A stretch of 14,092 nucleotides of DNA. Origin: Gaiellasilicea sp045403015 (GTDB lineage: Bacteria > Actinomycetota > Thermoleophilia > Gaiellales > Gaiellaceae). The position numbers and the translations under genes are program-made. Of the stretch, positions 1 to 6,352 are shown piece by piece; within the stretch, counting starts at the first letter, position 1, and each line of letters begins with the position of its first letter. Below the pieces are notes generated by a model. That model was not told the origin of the DNA. It searched no databases and saw only the letters and a program-made list of their open reading frames with translations. The stretch spans positions 1 through 14,092 of the forward strand of contig JAXIPI010000203.1 of assembly GCA_045403015.1 (NCBI GenBank), written 5' to 3'.

Positions 1-1
1 G

Positions 2-205
2 CTCTACTGGCGCTCCGAGCGCTACAACCGCCTCGTCCTTTCGACCGCGCAGAGGTTCCAGGAGTCGCTCGGCCGCTACGCGGCCTTCTTCGCGCACTGC
101 GAGGTCAACGACGGGCTCGCCGCCGAGCGCGCTGCGCAGGACAGCCTTCGCTGGGCGGTCGACAGCGTTGCGGGCGGGCTGCCGTCGGAGGCGGAGTTCA
201 ACTGA
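2..205 (+). CDS. C-terminal fragment of an unidentified protein, possibly a GntR/FCD regulator
   Basis: This is the last 67 codons of a gene that begins before the window; the frame runs open from base 2 to a TGA at 203-205. The residues look all-helical, with a stretch reading RFQESLGRYAAFFAHCEVND followed by AAERAAQDSLRWAVDSV. That pattern resembles the last two helices of the FCD ligand-binding domain of GntR-family regulators (a helix, an 'xxGDxxAAxxxxxxHL'-like segment, then the end). The His usually present in those helices is not obvious here, so the assignment is tentative. A GntR regulator just upstream of a 2-hydroxyacid dehydrogenase gene (as in glcC/lldR arrangements) would fit the context. 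It could equally be another helical protein. The next coding region starts within 9 bases or overlaps the stop, so the two are probably co-transcribed. Confidence 0.45.
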   Translation, partial: LYWRSERYNRLVLSTAQRFQESLGRYAAFFAHCEVNDGLAAERAAQDSLRWAVDSVAGGLPSEAEFN

Positions 206-213
206 GCGTCGCC

Positions 214-1605
214 GTGCAGGAGCTCCGCGACGCACTCGTCGAGGCCCTCGGCGAGGACGCGCGCGTCTCGGACGGCGACTCGGAGCGAGACCTCCACGCC
301 GCCGACATCACCTTCCACCGGCCGCAGCGCCCGGATCTGGTCGTCTACCCGTCTTCGACGGACGAGGTCTCCCGCGTGCTGGCGATTGCCAGCGACCGCC
401 GTGTGGCCGTGACGCCGTTCGGCGCCGGCTCGAGCCTCGAGGGCCATGTGATCCCGACCCGGGGCGGCATCAGCCTCGATCTCTCGCGGCTGAACCGGAT
501 CGTCGAGATCGCACCGGACGATCTCAGCGCGACGGTCCAGGCAGGTGTGACGCGAACCGCGCTCGAGCGCGCGGCCGGCGAGCATGGGCTCTTCTTCCCG
601 GTCGATCCCGGTGCAGACGCGACCCTCGGCGGCATGGCCGCGACGAATGCGGCCGGCACGACGACCATCCGCTACGGGAAGATGCGCGCCAACGTCCTCG
701 GCCTCGAAGCGGTGCTTGCCGACGGGACGATCGTGCGGACGGGGGGCCGGGCGCGGAAGACGTCCGCCGGCTACGACCTCACGAGCCTGCTCGTCGGATC
801 GGAGGGGACGCTGGCGGTGATCACCGAGGTGCGCGTCCGGCTCTACGGCATCCCGGAGCACGTCGTTGCGCAGCGCATCTCGTTCCCGACGATCGACGCC
901 GCCTGCCGGACCGCAGCTGCGGCGGTCGCCGCCGGCTCGGCGGTGACACGGCTGGAGCTGCTCGACGCCTGGACGCTCGCGGCGATCAATTCCTATCGCG
1001 GCTCGGACTACCCCGAAGGCCCCTGCCTGCTCGTCGAGGCGGCCGGAACGGAGGCGACGGTCGAGGCCGACCTCGTGCTCGTGCGCGAGCTGGCCGAGGC
1101 CGAAGGCGCGACCGAGATCGTCGACGAGCGCGACCCGACCGGCCGCGCCCGGCTCTGGGCCGCCCGGCACGACGCCGCCTACGCGATGGCCGCGGTCTCC
1201 CCTGGACGGCACGAGCGCGCGACCGACACCTGCGTCCCAGTCTCCGAGCTGGCCGGCGCCGTGGCCTTCGCCCGCGCGGAGGTCGAGCGGCTCGGCCTCG
1301 ATGCGGCCATCCTCGGCCATGCCGGCGACGGCAACCTCCACGTCAGCCTCCAGCTCGATCCCAACGACGCGGCCGAGATGGCGCTTGCCGACGAGCTGTT
1401 CGAGCGGTTGGTCGCCGACGCGCTGGCGCGCGGCGGCACCTGCACGGGCGAGCACGGCATTGGCCTGGGCAAGATCGCTGCTCTCGAGCTCGAGCACGGC
1501 GACCTCCTCCCGCTGATGCGGGGGATCAAGCGAGTGTTCGATCCGCTCGGGATCATGAATCCCGGCAAGGTGTTCACCTACGAAGGGAGCCTCGATGTCG
1601 GATGA
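214..1605 (+). CDS. FAD-linked 2-hydroxyacid dehydrogenase (GlcD / D-lactate dehydrogenase-like)
   Basis: This 463-residue protein is a full-length member of the FAD-binding-4 / FAD-oxidase-C family, which oxidises D-lactate, glycolate or similar 2-hydroxyacids to 2-oxoacids and passes electrons to the respiratory chain. The N-terminal PCMH-type FAD domain is clear: PDLVVYPSSTDEVSRVL (40-56), TPFGAGSSLEGH (67-78), PVDPGADATLGGMAATNAAG (129-148) and LVGSEGTLAVITEV (193-206). The C-terminal half carries the family signatures GHAGDGNLH (368-376) and GEHGIGLGK (412-420), followed by DPLGIMNPGKVF. The GTG at 214 is the first conventional start, but it lacks a well-spaced ribosome-binding site. A CTG at 202 overlapping the previous stop sits 5 bases after GGAG and is a serious alternative. 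The gene overlaps the downstream FAH-family gene by 11 bases, indicating one transcript. The exact substrate cannot be read from sequence; D-lactate or glycolate is the likeliest. Confidence 0.9.
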   Translation: MQELRDALVEALGEDARVSDGDSERDLHAADITFHRPQRPDLVVYPSSTDEVSRVLAIASDRRVAVTPFGAGSSLEGHVIPTRGGISLDLSRLNRIVEIAPDDLSATVQAGVTRTALERAAGEHGLFFPVDPGADATLGGMAATNAAGTTTIRYGKMRANVLGLEAVLADGTIVRTGGRARKTSAGYDLTSLLVGSEGTLAVITEVRVRLYGIPEHVVAQRISFPTIDAACRTAAAAVAAGSAVTRLELLDAWTLAAINSYRGSDYPEGPCLLVEAAGTEATVEADLVLVRELAEAEGATEIVDERDPTGRARLWAARHDAAYAMAAVSPGRHERATDTCVPVSELAGAVAFARAEVERLGLDAAILGHAGDGNLHVSLQLDPNDAAEMALADELFERLVADALARGGTCTGEHGIGLGKIAALELEHGDLLPLMRGIKRVFDPLGIMNPGKVFTYEGSLDVG

Positions 1606-2257
1606 CGGCCTGCCGTTCGCCCGTCCGGGCAAGATCGTCTGCGTCGGCCTGAACTACCGCGATCACGCGGAGGAGTCGGGCATGGAGCTCCCGAGCCGGC
1701 CGCTGCTCTTCGCCAAGTGGCCGAGCTCGCTGATCGGCCCCGGCGAGCCGATCGTGCTCCCGGAGCAGGCGACGGACGTGGACTACGAGGCCGAGCTCGG
1801 CGTCGTGATCGGGAAGCGCGCTCAGCACGTGCCGGTCGCCGACGCACTCGACTACGTCGCCGGCTACTGCTGCGCCAACGAGGTGAGCGCGCGGGACATC
1901 CAGTTCGCCGACGGCCAGTGGACGCGCGGAAAGTCGGTCGACACCTTCGGTCCGGTCGGGCCAATCGTGCCCGCCGAACGGGTGCCGGATCCACAGGTAC
2001 TCGGAATCCGGTGCCTCTTGAACGGCGAGGCCGTCCAGGATTCCTCGACCGCGCAGATGGTCTTCACCGTCGCCGAGGTGATCGCCTTCATCAGCGACGG
2101 GATCACGCTCGAGCCGGGCGACCTGATCCTGACGGGGACGCCCGCTGGAGTCGGCCTCGGCCGCAAGCCGCCCGTGTACCTCGCGGACGGGGACGAGGTG
2201 ACGATCGAGATCGAGGGGATCGGCTCGCTGACGAATCCCGTCCAGCGGAAGCGCTGA
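1595..2257 (+). CDS. Fumarylacetoacetate hydrolase (FAH) family enzyme
   Basis: This 220-residue protein is a short FAH-family enzyme without the N-terminal SH3-like domain of true FAH. The family cleaves or hydrates 2,4-dioxo- or acylpyruvate-type compounds (fumarylpyruvate, acylpyruvates, 2,4-diketo-3-deoxy sugar acids), often releasing pyruvate. Visible signatures are GKIVCVGLNYRDHAEESG (12-29), the metal-binding DVDYEAELGVVIG with Glu65 and Glu67, the lysine segment QWTRGKSVDTFGPVGP (108-123), and LTGTPAGVGLGRKPP (179-193). The third metal ligand is normally Asp in an NDVSARD motif, but this protein reads NEVSARD, so Glu96 replaces it. ATG 1595 is supported by GAAGGGAG just upstream and by the conserved start of the fold. 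The gene overlaps the end of the flavoenzyme gene and abuts the transporter gene. Substrate is unknown; the 2,4-diketo-3-deoxyfuconate hydrolase branch is one reasonable candidate. Confidence 0.9.
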   Translation: MSDDGLPFARPGKIVCVGLNYRDHAEESGMELPSRPLLFAKWPSSLIGPGEPIVLPEQATDVDYEAELGVVIGKRAQHVPVADALDYVAGYCCANEVSARDIQFADGQWTRGKSVDTFGPVGPIVPAERVPDPQVLGIRCLLNGEAVQDSSTAQMVFTVAEVIAFISDGITLEPGDLILTGTPAGVGLGRKPPVYLADGDEVTIEIEGIGSLTNPVQRKR

Positions 2258-3222
2258 TTCCCGCGAGCGTCCGGCGCCGGGGGCAGCTGTACATCGCGGC
2301 GGCCGCGGTCGCGTGGTCGACCGCCGGCGGGCTGCAGCGCGAGCTCTCAGTCGACACGCCGACTCAGCTCGCGGGGCGCGCGTTCTTCGCCTTCGTCGCG
2401 CTGGCCATCTACGTCGCGATCAGGAACCGCGGGCGCACGTTCGCCGCGTTCCGCACGATGGGGATCGCCGGTCTCGGCGTGGCGGTCTGCACGGCGATCG
2501 CGTCGGGCTCGTTCATCGTCGCGCTGAATCACGCGAGCGTGGCGAACGTCCTCTTCCTGCAGGCCGCGTCGCCGATCGCAGCGGCGCTGCTCGCCTGGAT
2601 CGCGCTCGGCGAGCCGATCACGGTAAGGGCGGGCATGGCGATGGCGGTGGCGCTCGTCGGAGTGGGCGTGATGGTCGGCGGCCCGGGGAGCGGCGGCATG
2701 CTCGGGGTCGGCATGTCGTTCGTGATGATGCTCGCCTTTGCCGTCGGCATCGTGATCACGCGGCACCGGCGCGACATCTCGATGGTGCCCGCGATCTGCC
2801 TCTCGCAGCTGCTCGTCGTCCTCGTCGCCGCGCCGTTCGCCAGTCCCGCGACCGTGGGCGAGCGGGACCTCGTCTTCCTCGTGCTCCTCGGCGTCTGCCA
2901 GATGGGGCTCGGGCTCGTGCTCTTCACGATGGGCGCGAGGCTGATCGTCGCGTCCGAGGTTGCGCTGATCACGCTGCTGGAGGTGGTGCTCGGGCCGTTC
3001 TGGGCGTGGGTGGCCGTCGGGGAGACCCCGGCGCTGACGACGGTCGTCGGCGGCGGCGTCGTGGTTGCTGCGGTCCTCCTGCAGACGACCGAGAGGACGC
3101 CCGGCCTCAGCCGGAGGCCAGCGACCGTACGGCAGCCACGATCTCTGCAGGCCCCGGGAGCGTCGCCACTTCGAGATCCTTCTGGTACGGGATCGGATGT
3201 GAGGCAGCGCCGACGCGAATGA
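2254..3222 (+). CDS. EamA/DMT-superfamily membrane transporter (start codon uncertain)
   Basis: This protein of about 322 residues has some ten hydrophobic segments arranged as two EamA repeats, typical of drug/metabolite exporters in the inner membrane. TM1 begins at QLYIAAAAVAWSTAGG (about 11-26), the first repeat ends with ALGEPITVRAGMAMAVALVG, and the second ends with AVGETPALTTVVGGGVVVAA. There is no ATG, GTG or TTG in frame near the start of TM1; the first in-frame ATG (2458) would delete two to three membrane helices. The candidates are CTG 2254, which overlaps the FAH stop (CTGA) a few bases after GCGGAAG, or ATT 2257. The last 38 or so codons (from about 3107) are low-complexity, Arg/Ser/Pro-rich, and lie antisense to the conserved end of the E1 gene, so this tail is probably an unstructured extension. 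Its substrate is not predictable; the context suggests a metabolite of the neighbouring pathway. Confidence 0.82.
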   Translation: MIPASVRRRGQLYIAAAAVAWSTAGGLQRELSVDTPTQLAGRAFFAFVALAIYVAIRNRGRTFAAFRTMGIAGLGVAVCTAIASGSFIVALNHASVANVLFLQAASPIAAALLAWIALGEPITVRAGMAMAVALVGVGVMVGGPGSGGMLGVGMSFVMMLAFAVGIVITRHRRDISMVPAICLSQLLVVLVAAPFASPATVGERDLVFLVLLGVCQMGLGLVLFTMGARLIVASEVALITLLEVVLGPFWAWVAVGETPALTTVVGGGVVVAAVLLQTTERTPGLSRRPATVRQPRSLQAPGASPLRDPSGTGSDVRQRRRE

Positions 3223-5113
3223 CGGGCGCGTCGAGGTCCCAGAAGCAGTGCTCGGCCGCGTGCGCCGCGATCTCGGAGCCGAAGCCGCAGAACTGGACGG
3301 CCTCGTGCGCCACGACGAGCCGGTGCGTCTTTGCGACGGACGACGCGATCAAGGCGGTGTCGAGCGGAACGAGCGTGCGCGGGTCAACGACCTCGACACT
3401 GACGCCTTCTCCCTCCAGCTCGTGCGCCGCCCGGAGAGCGTGTGGGACAAGGGCGCCGAGAGCGACGACGGTCACGTCCGTTCCTGCGCGGGCCACGCGT
3501 CCTGTGCCGAGCTCGATCCCGTAGCGCTCCTCCGGTACGGGCTCAGGCTCGCCGAAGAAGAGAAGCTTCTGCTCGAGGAAGATGACCGGGTTGTCGCCGC
3601 GGATCGCCGCCGAGAGCAGGCCCTTCGCGTCGTAGGGAGTCGAGGGCATCGCCACGACGAGGCCCGGGATGTGCGCGAAGAGTGCCTCCAGGCTCTGCGA
3701 GTGCTGAGCGCCCAGCCGGACGCCGCCGCCCGAGACCATCCGGATCACGAGCGGGATGCTCGGCGTCCCACCCATCATGAAGCGGAGCTTGGCGGCCTGA
3801 TTCATGATCTGGTCGAAGGCGACGCCGGCGAAATCGGAGAACTGCAGCTCGACAACGGGCCGCAACCCCGTCAGCGCCGCTCCGATCCCGCAGCCGACGA
3901 AACCGCTCTCCGTCAGCGGCGTGTCGCGGATGCGCTCGCCGCCGAACCGCTCGTAGAGACCCTCGGTGGCGCGGAAGAGCCCGCCCACCTTGCCGATGTC
4001 CTCACCGATCACGATCACGTCTGGATCTGCGTCGAGCTCCAGCTCCAGCGCCTCGCGCACGGCAGGGACGAAGGCGAGATTCCGATCCGTCTCCGTTGCA
4101 GGCGCCGCGTAGCTCCGCTGCGGGGCGAACACCGCGGGGAGGAGGTCGTCGACGCTCGCGTCCTCGTCGGCCAGCGCCGTCTCGATCGCGAGCTCGACAT
4201 CGCGCTCGACCTCGTGCAGGACGTCTTCGGCTCGGTCATCACTGAGCTCGCCAAGCTCCCGAAGCAGCCGCTCGAGCCGCGGGAGCGGATCCTTCGCCTC
4301 CCACTCCTCGACGAGCGCCGGGTCGCGGACGTCCGGGAGGTTCGCGCGCATCGAGTGCTGCATCCGCCGAAAGGTCTTCATCTCCAGGAACGTGGGTCCC
4401 GCCCCCTCGCGCGCCCGGGCGAGCGCGCGTGCGACGGCGTCCTCGACCGCGAGCAGGTCGTTCCCGTCCACGATCTCGCCCGCCATCCCGTAGCCGGCCG
4501 CGCGGTCGGCAAGATCTTCGACCGCGCGCTGCGCCCGCCAGTCGGCCGAGAGCGCGTATTGATTGTTCTCGCAGATGAAGACGACCGGCAACGTCCAGGT
4601 CGCAGCGAGGTTCATTCCTTCGTGCGCCGCTCCCTGCCCGGCCGCACCGTCGCCGAAGAAGGCGACGGCCACCTGGCCTGTCCCGCGGAGCTTGGCGGTC
4701 AACGCCGCGCCGCATGCATGCGGGATCCCGGCGCCGACGATCCCGTTGCAGCCCAGGATGTCGAGCGACAGGTCGGCGATGTGCATCGAGCCGCCGAGCC
4801 CCTTGCAGTAGCCCGTTCGCTTCCCGAACATCTCGGCCATCATTCGGCGGAGGTCGGCCCCGGCCGCGATCAAGTGGCCGTGCGACCGGTGGTGGCCGAC
4901 GAGGTAGTCCGTGTCGCGCATGACGCCCGCCGCGCCGACGGCGATTGCCTCCTGCCCGACACAGCTGTGCGCGGTTCCGAAGATGACGCCCTGCTCGAAG
5001 AGCTCGGCGGCCCGGTCCTCGAACCGCCGGATCAGCGCCATCAGTCGGTACTGCTCGAGGAGCGTCGGCCGGTCGGCAGGCCGTTCGGCCACTACGGTCA
5101 CGTCGACACTCAT
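3107..5113 (-). CDS. Fused E1 alpha-beta 2-oxoacid (or acetoin-type) dehydrogenase, thiamine-diphosphate dependent
   Basis: This 668-residue protein joins both E1 subunits of a 2-oxoacid dehydrogenase complex in one chain. E1 decarboxylates a 2-oxoacid such as pyruvate or a branched-chain oxoacid (or cleaves acetoin) and transfers the acyl group to E2-bound lipoate. The alpha part (about 15-325) shows HHRSHGH (74-80), GLGGSMH (105-111), the ThDP motif running from GDG at 154 to ENN at 182-184, and the loop motif FRRMQHSMR (248-256). A linker of about 20 residues, with APQRSYAAPATETD at 330-343, leads into the beta part (344-668). That part has VIVIGEDIGKVGGLF (366-380), QHSQSLEALFAHIPGLVVA (470-488), PSTPYDAKGLL (490-500) and NPVIFLEQK (508-516). 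ATG 5113 forms an ATGA overlap with the VOC gene stop, although the frame is open further upstream. No E2 or E3 gene lies in the window, so the partners must be elsewhere. The true substrate is undetermined. Confidence 0.93.
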   Translation of the reverse strand: MSVDVTVVAERPADRPTLLEQYRLMALIRRFEDRAAELFEQGVIFGTAHSCVGQEAIAVGAAGVMRDTDYLVGHHRSHGHLIAAGADLRRMMAEMFGKRTGYCKGLGGSMHIADLSLDILGCNGIVGAGIPHACGAALTAKLRGTGQVAVAFFGDGAAGQGAAHEGMNLAATWTLPVVFICENNQYALSADWRAQRAVEDLADRAAGYGMAGEIVDGNDLLAVEDAVARALARAREGAGPTFLEMKTFRRMQHSMRANLPDVRDPALVEEWEAKDPLPRLERLLRELGELSDDRAEDVLHEVERDVELAIETALADEDASVDDLLPAVFAPQRSYAAPATETDRNLAFVPAVREALELELDADPDVIVIGEDIGKVGGLFRATEGLYERFGGERIRDTPLTESGFVGCGIGAALTGLRPVVELQFSDFAGVAFDQIMNQAAKLRFMMGGTPSIPLVIRMVSGGGVRLGAQHSQSLEALFAHIPGLVVAMPSTPYDAKGLLSAAIRGDNPVIFLEQKLLFFGEPEPVPEERYGIELGTGRVARAGTDVTVVALGALVPHALRAAHELEGEGVSVEVVDPRTLVPLDTALIASSVAKTHRLVVAHEAVQFCGFGSEIAAHAAEHCFWDLDAPVIRVGAASHPIPYQKDLEVATLPGPAEIVAAVRSLASG

Positions 5114-5574
5114 GCCGGCGGGCGCTGGTGGAACTCGAAGATGTAGCCGTCCGGGTCGAGCGAGTAGAGGCTCTTGCCGCCCGCGTTTGGCCCTCCGGTC
5201 ATCTCCACCGGTCCATCCGAACGGAACGAGACGCCCCGCGCCCGCAGCTGCTCGTACAGCGCGTCGATTCCCGTGACGAAGACGCAAAAATGGCCGGTCC
5301 CGTGGTGGGAGGGCGGAGAGCTCCCGGACGGGCTCTCGCAGCCCTGGTACTCGATCAGCTCGACGTCGACCTCGCTGCCGGGTACGCGGAGCATCGCGAT
5401 CTCGAGCCCCGTCGCCTCCGGGACGCCGACGATCTCCGTGATCGCCGGCTCCTCGTAGAGCCGCCGCCAGAGAAGCTCCAGCCCGAGCAGGCCGCAGTAG
5501 AACTCGAGCGAGCGGTCGAGGTTGGAGACGGTGATCCCCGCGTGACGGGGACCGTCGATCGTCCACGCGCTCAT
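5110..5574 (-). CDS. VOC-family (glyoxalase/dioxygenase fold) protein
   Basis: This 154-residue protein has the two-module beta-alpha-beta-beta-beta pattern of the vicinal oxygen chelate superfamily. Module 1 reads RHAGITVSNLDRSLEFYCGL (10-29) and module 2 reads GTGHFCVFVTGIDALYEQL (92-110), ending in DPDGYIFEFHQRP. The expected metal ligands are present: His11, Glu72 or Glu75, His95 and Glu147. The family includes glyoxalase I, epimerases, extradiol dioxygenases and resistance proteins, and this sequence does not pick one. The start is ATG 5574, which places His11 where the family expects it; a GTG 45 bases upstream would run into the divergent SDR gene. No Shine-Dalgarno sequence precedes the ATG, so a leaderless transcript is possible. 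The gene is translationally coupled (ATGA) to the fused E1 gene, suggesting a shared pathway, perhaps isomerising or detoxifying an E1 substrate. Confidence 0.88.
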   Translation of the reverse strand: MSAWTIDGPRHAGITVSNLDRSLEFYCGLLGLELLWRRLYEEPAITEIVGVPEATGLEIAMLRVPGSEVDVELIEYQGCESPSGSSPPSHHGTGHFCVFVTGIDALYEQLRARGVSFRSDGPVEMTGGPNAGGKSLYSLDPDGYIFEFHQRPPA

Positions 5575-5590
5575 AGGGTTAACGTATTGG
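5575..5590. promoter_or_regulatory. 16-base divergent start region with overlapping -10-like elements
   Basis: Only 16 bases separate the ATG of the VOC gene (minus) from that of the SDR gene (plus). The near-symmetric core TTAACGTA (5579-5586) gives a -10-like TAACGT on the plus strand, 5 bases before the SDR ATG. It also gives a TACGTT on the minus strand, 6 bases before the VOC ATG. Neither gene has a Shine-Dalgarno sequence. The spacing would put each transcription start on or next to its start codon, as in leaderless mRNAs common in actinobacteria. No convincing -35 hexamer is visible on either side. Confidence 0.4.
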
Positions 5591-6352
5591 ATGCTGGAGA
5601 ACCGGGTTGTGCTGGTCACAGGGGCGGCAAGCGGGATCGGGCGCGAGATCGCCGAGCGCTTCGCGCGCGAGGGCGCGCGCGTGACGGGCTTCGATCGCGA
5701 CGGCGAGGCTGCGATTCACGGCGACGTCCGCTCACCAGCCGATGTCGAGCGCGCCGTCGGCCAGGTCGTGGGCTCGGAGGGCCGCATCGACATCCTGGTG
5801 AACAGCGCCGGCGTCCGTGAGATCGGCGATGTCTACACGATGGCGACCGAGGAGTGGGACAACGTGATCGCCGTCAACCTGAGCGGCACGTTCTACTGCT
5901 GCCAGTCCGCAGCACGACGGATGCGCGAGAGCGGCGGCGGCGTGATCGTGAACATCTCCTCGGTCGGCGGCCTGATCGGGCTCGCGCGGCGTCCGGCCTA
6001 CACGGCCGCGAAGCACGGTGTCGTCGGGCTCACGAAGAGCCTGGCTCGCGACCTCGGGCCGGCCGGGATCCGGGTCAACGCAATCTGCCCCGGCCTCATC
6101 AGGACACCGCTGACCGAGCGGTACTTCGCCGAGACTGCGTTCGAGGAAGGGCTGCGGACGGTGGTTCCCCAGGGCCGCGCCGGGCTGGCTGCCGACGTGG
6201 CCGACGCCGCGCTCTATCTCGCCAGCGACCAGTCCGCCTACGTGAACGGCGTCGCCTTGACGGTGGACGGCGGCTGGCTCGCCGAGAAGAGCTTCGCGGC
6301 GGGCGAAGCCGCTGAGTCCACCTTCCTAGCGCCGAGCGAGACCGCCGATTAG
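5591..6352 (+). CDS. Short-chain dehydrogenase/reductase (SDR, classical)
   Basis: This 253-residue protein is a complete classical SDR, oxidising or reducing a hydroxyl/keto group with NAD(P). The cofactor loop TGAASGIG (10-17) and NSAG (71-74) are present. The catalytic set is Asn96 (in VNLSG), Ser123/Ser124 (in NISSVGG), and Tyr137 and Lys141 (in YTAAK). Asp35 at the end of the second strand (VTGFDRD) suggests NAD rather than NADP preference. The C-terminal ASDQSAYVNGVALTVDGGW is the usual family ending, extended here by some 20 residues. ATG 5591 starts MLENRVVLVTG, exactly the family's N-terminus. The gene is divergent from the VOC/E1 operon and its TAG interlocks with the L31 stop. Substrate is unknown; a sugar-acid or hydroxyacid 4-dehydrogenase role would suit the neighbouring FAH hydrolase, and many other alcohols are possible. 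Confidence 0.93.
   Translation: MLENRVVLVTGAASGIGREIAERFAREGARVTGFDRDGEAAIHGDVRSPADVERAVGQVVGSEGRIDILVNSAGVREIGDVYTMATEEWDNVIAVNLSGTFYCCQSAARRMRESGGGVIVNISSVGGLIGLARRPAYTAAKHGVVGLTKSLARDLGPAGIRVNAICPGLIRTPLTERYFAETAFEEGLRTVVPQGRAGLAADVADAALYLASDQSAYVNGVALTVDGGWLAEKSFAAGEAAESTFLAPSETAD

Noticed and set aside
76..1632. Long minus-strand open frame (518 codons) antisense to the flavoenzyme gene
   Set aside because: Its translation is Arg/Gly/Ala-rich without family motifs, and it mirrors a gene with clear FAD-binding and catalytic signatures; such shadows are expected in high-GC DNA.
3248..5146. Long plus-strand open frame (632 codons) antisense to the E1 gene
   Set aside because: Arg/Asp/Leu-rich composition and no recognisable domain; the opposite strand encodes an intact E1 alpha-beta protein.
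5114..5566. N-terminal extension of the E1 gene by 151 codons
   Set aside because: The extension overlaps the whole VOC gene in another frame and has no homology-like pattern; ATG 5113 gives the normal E1 alpha start and an ATGA junction.
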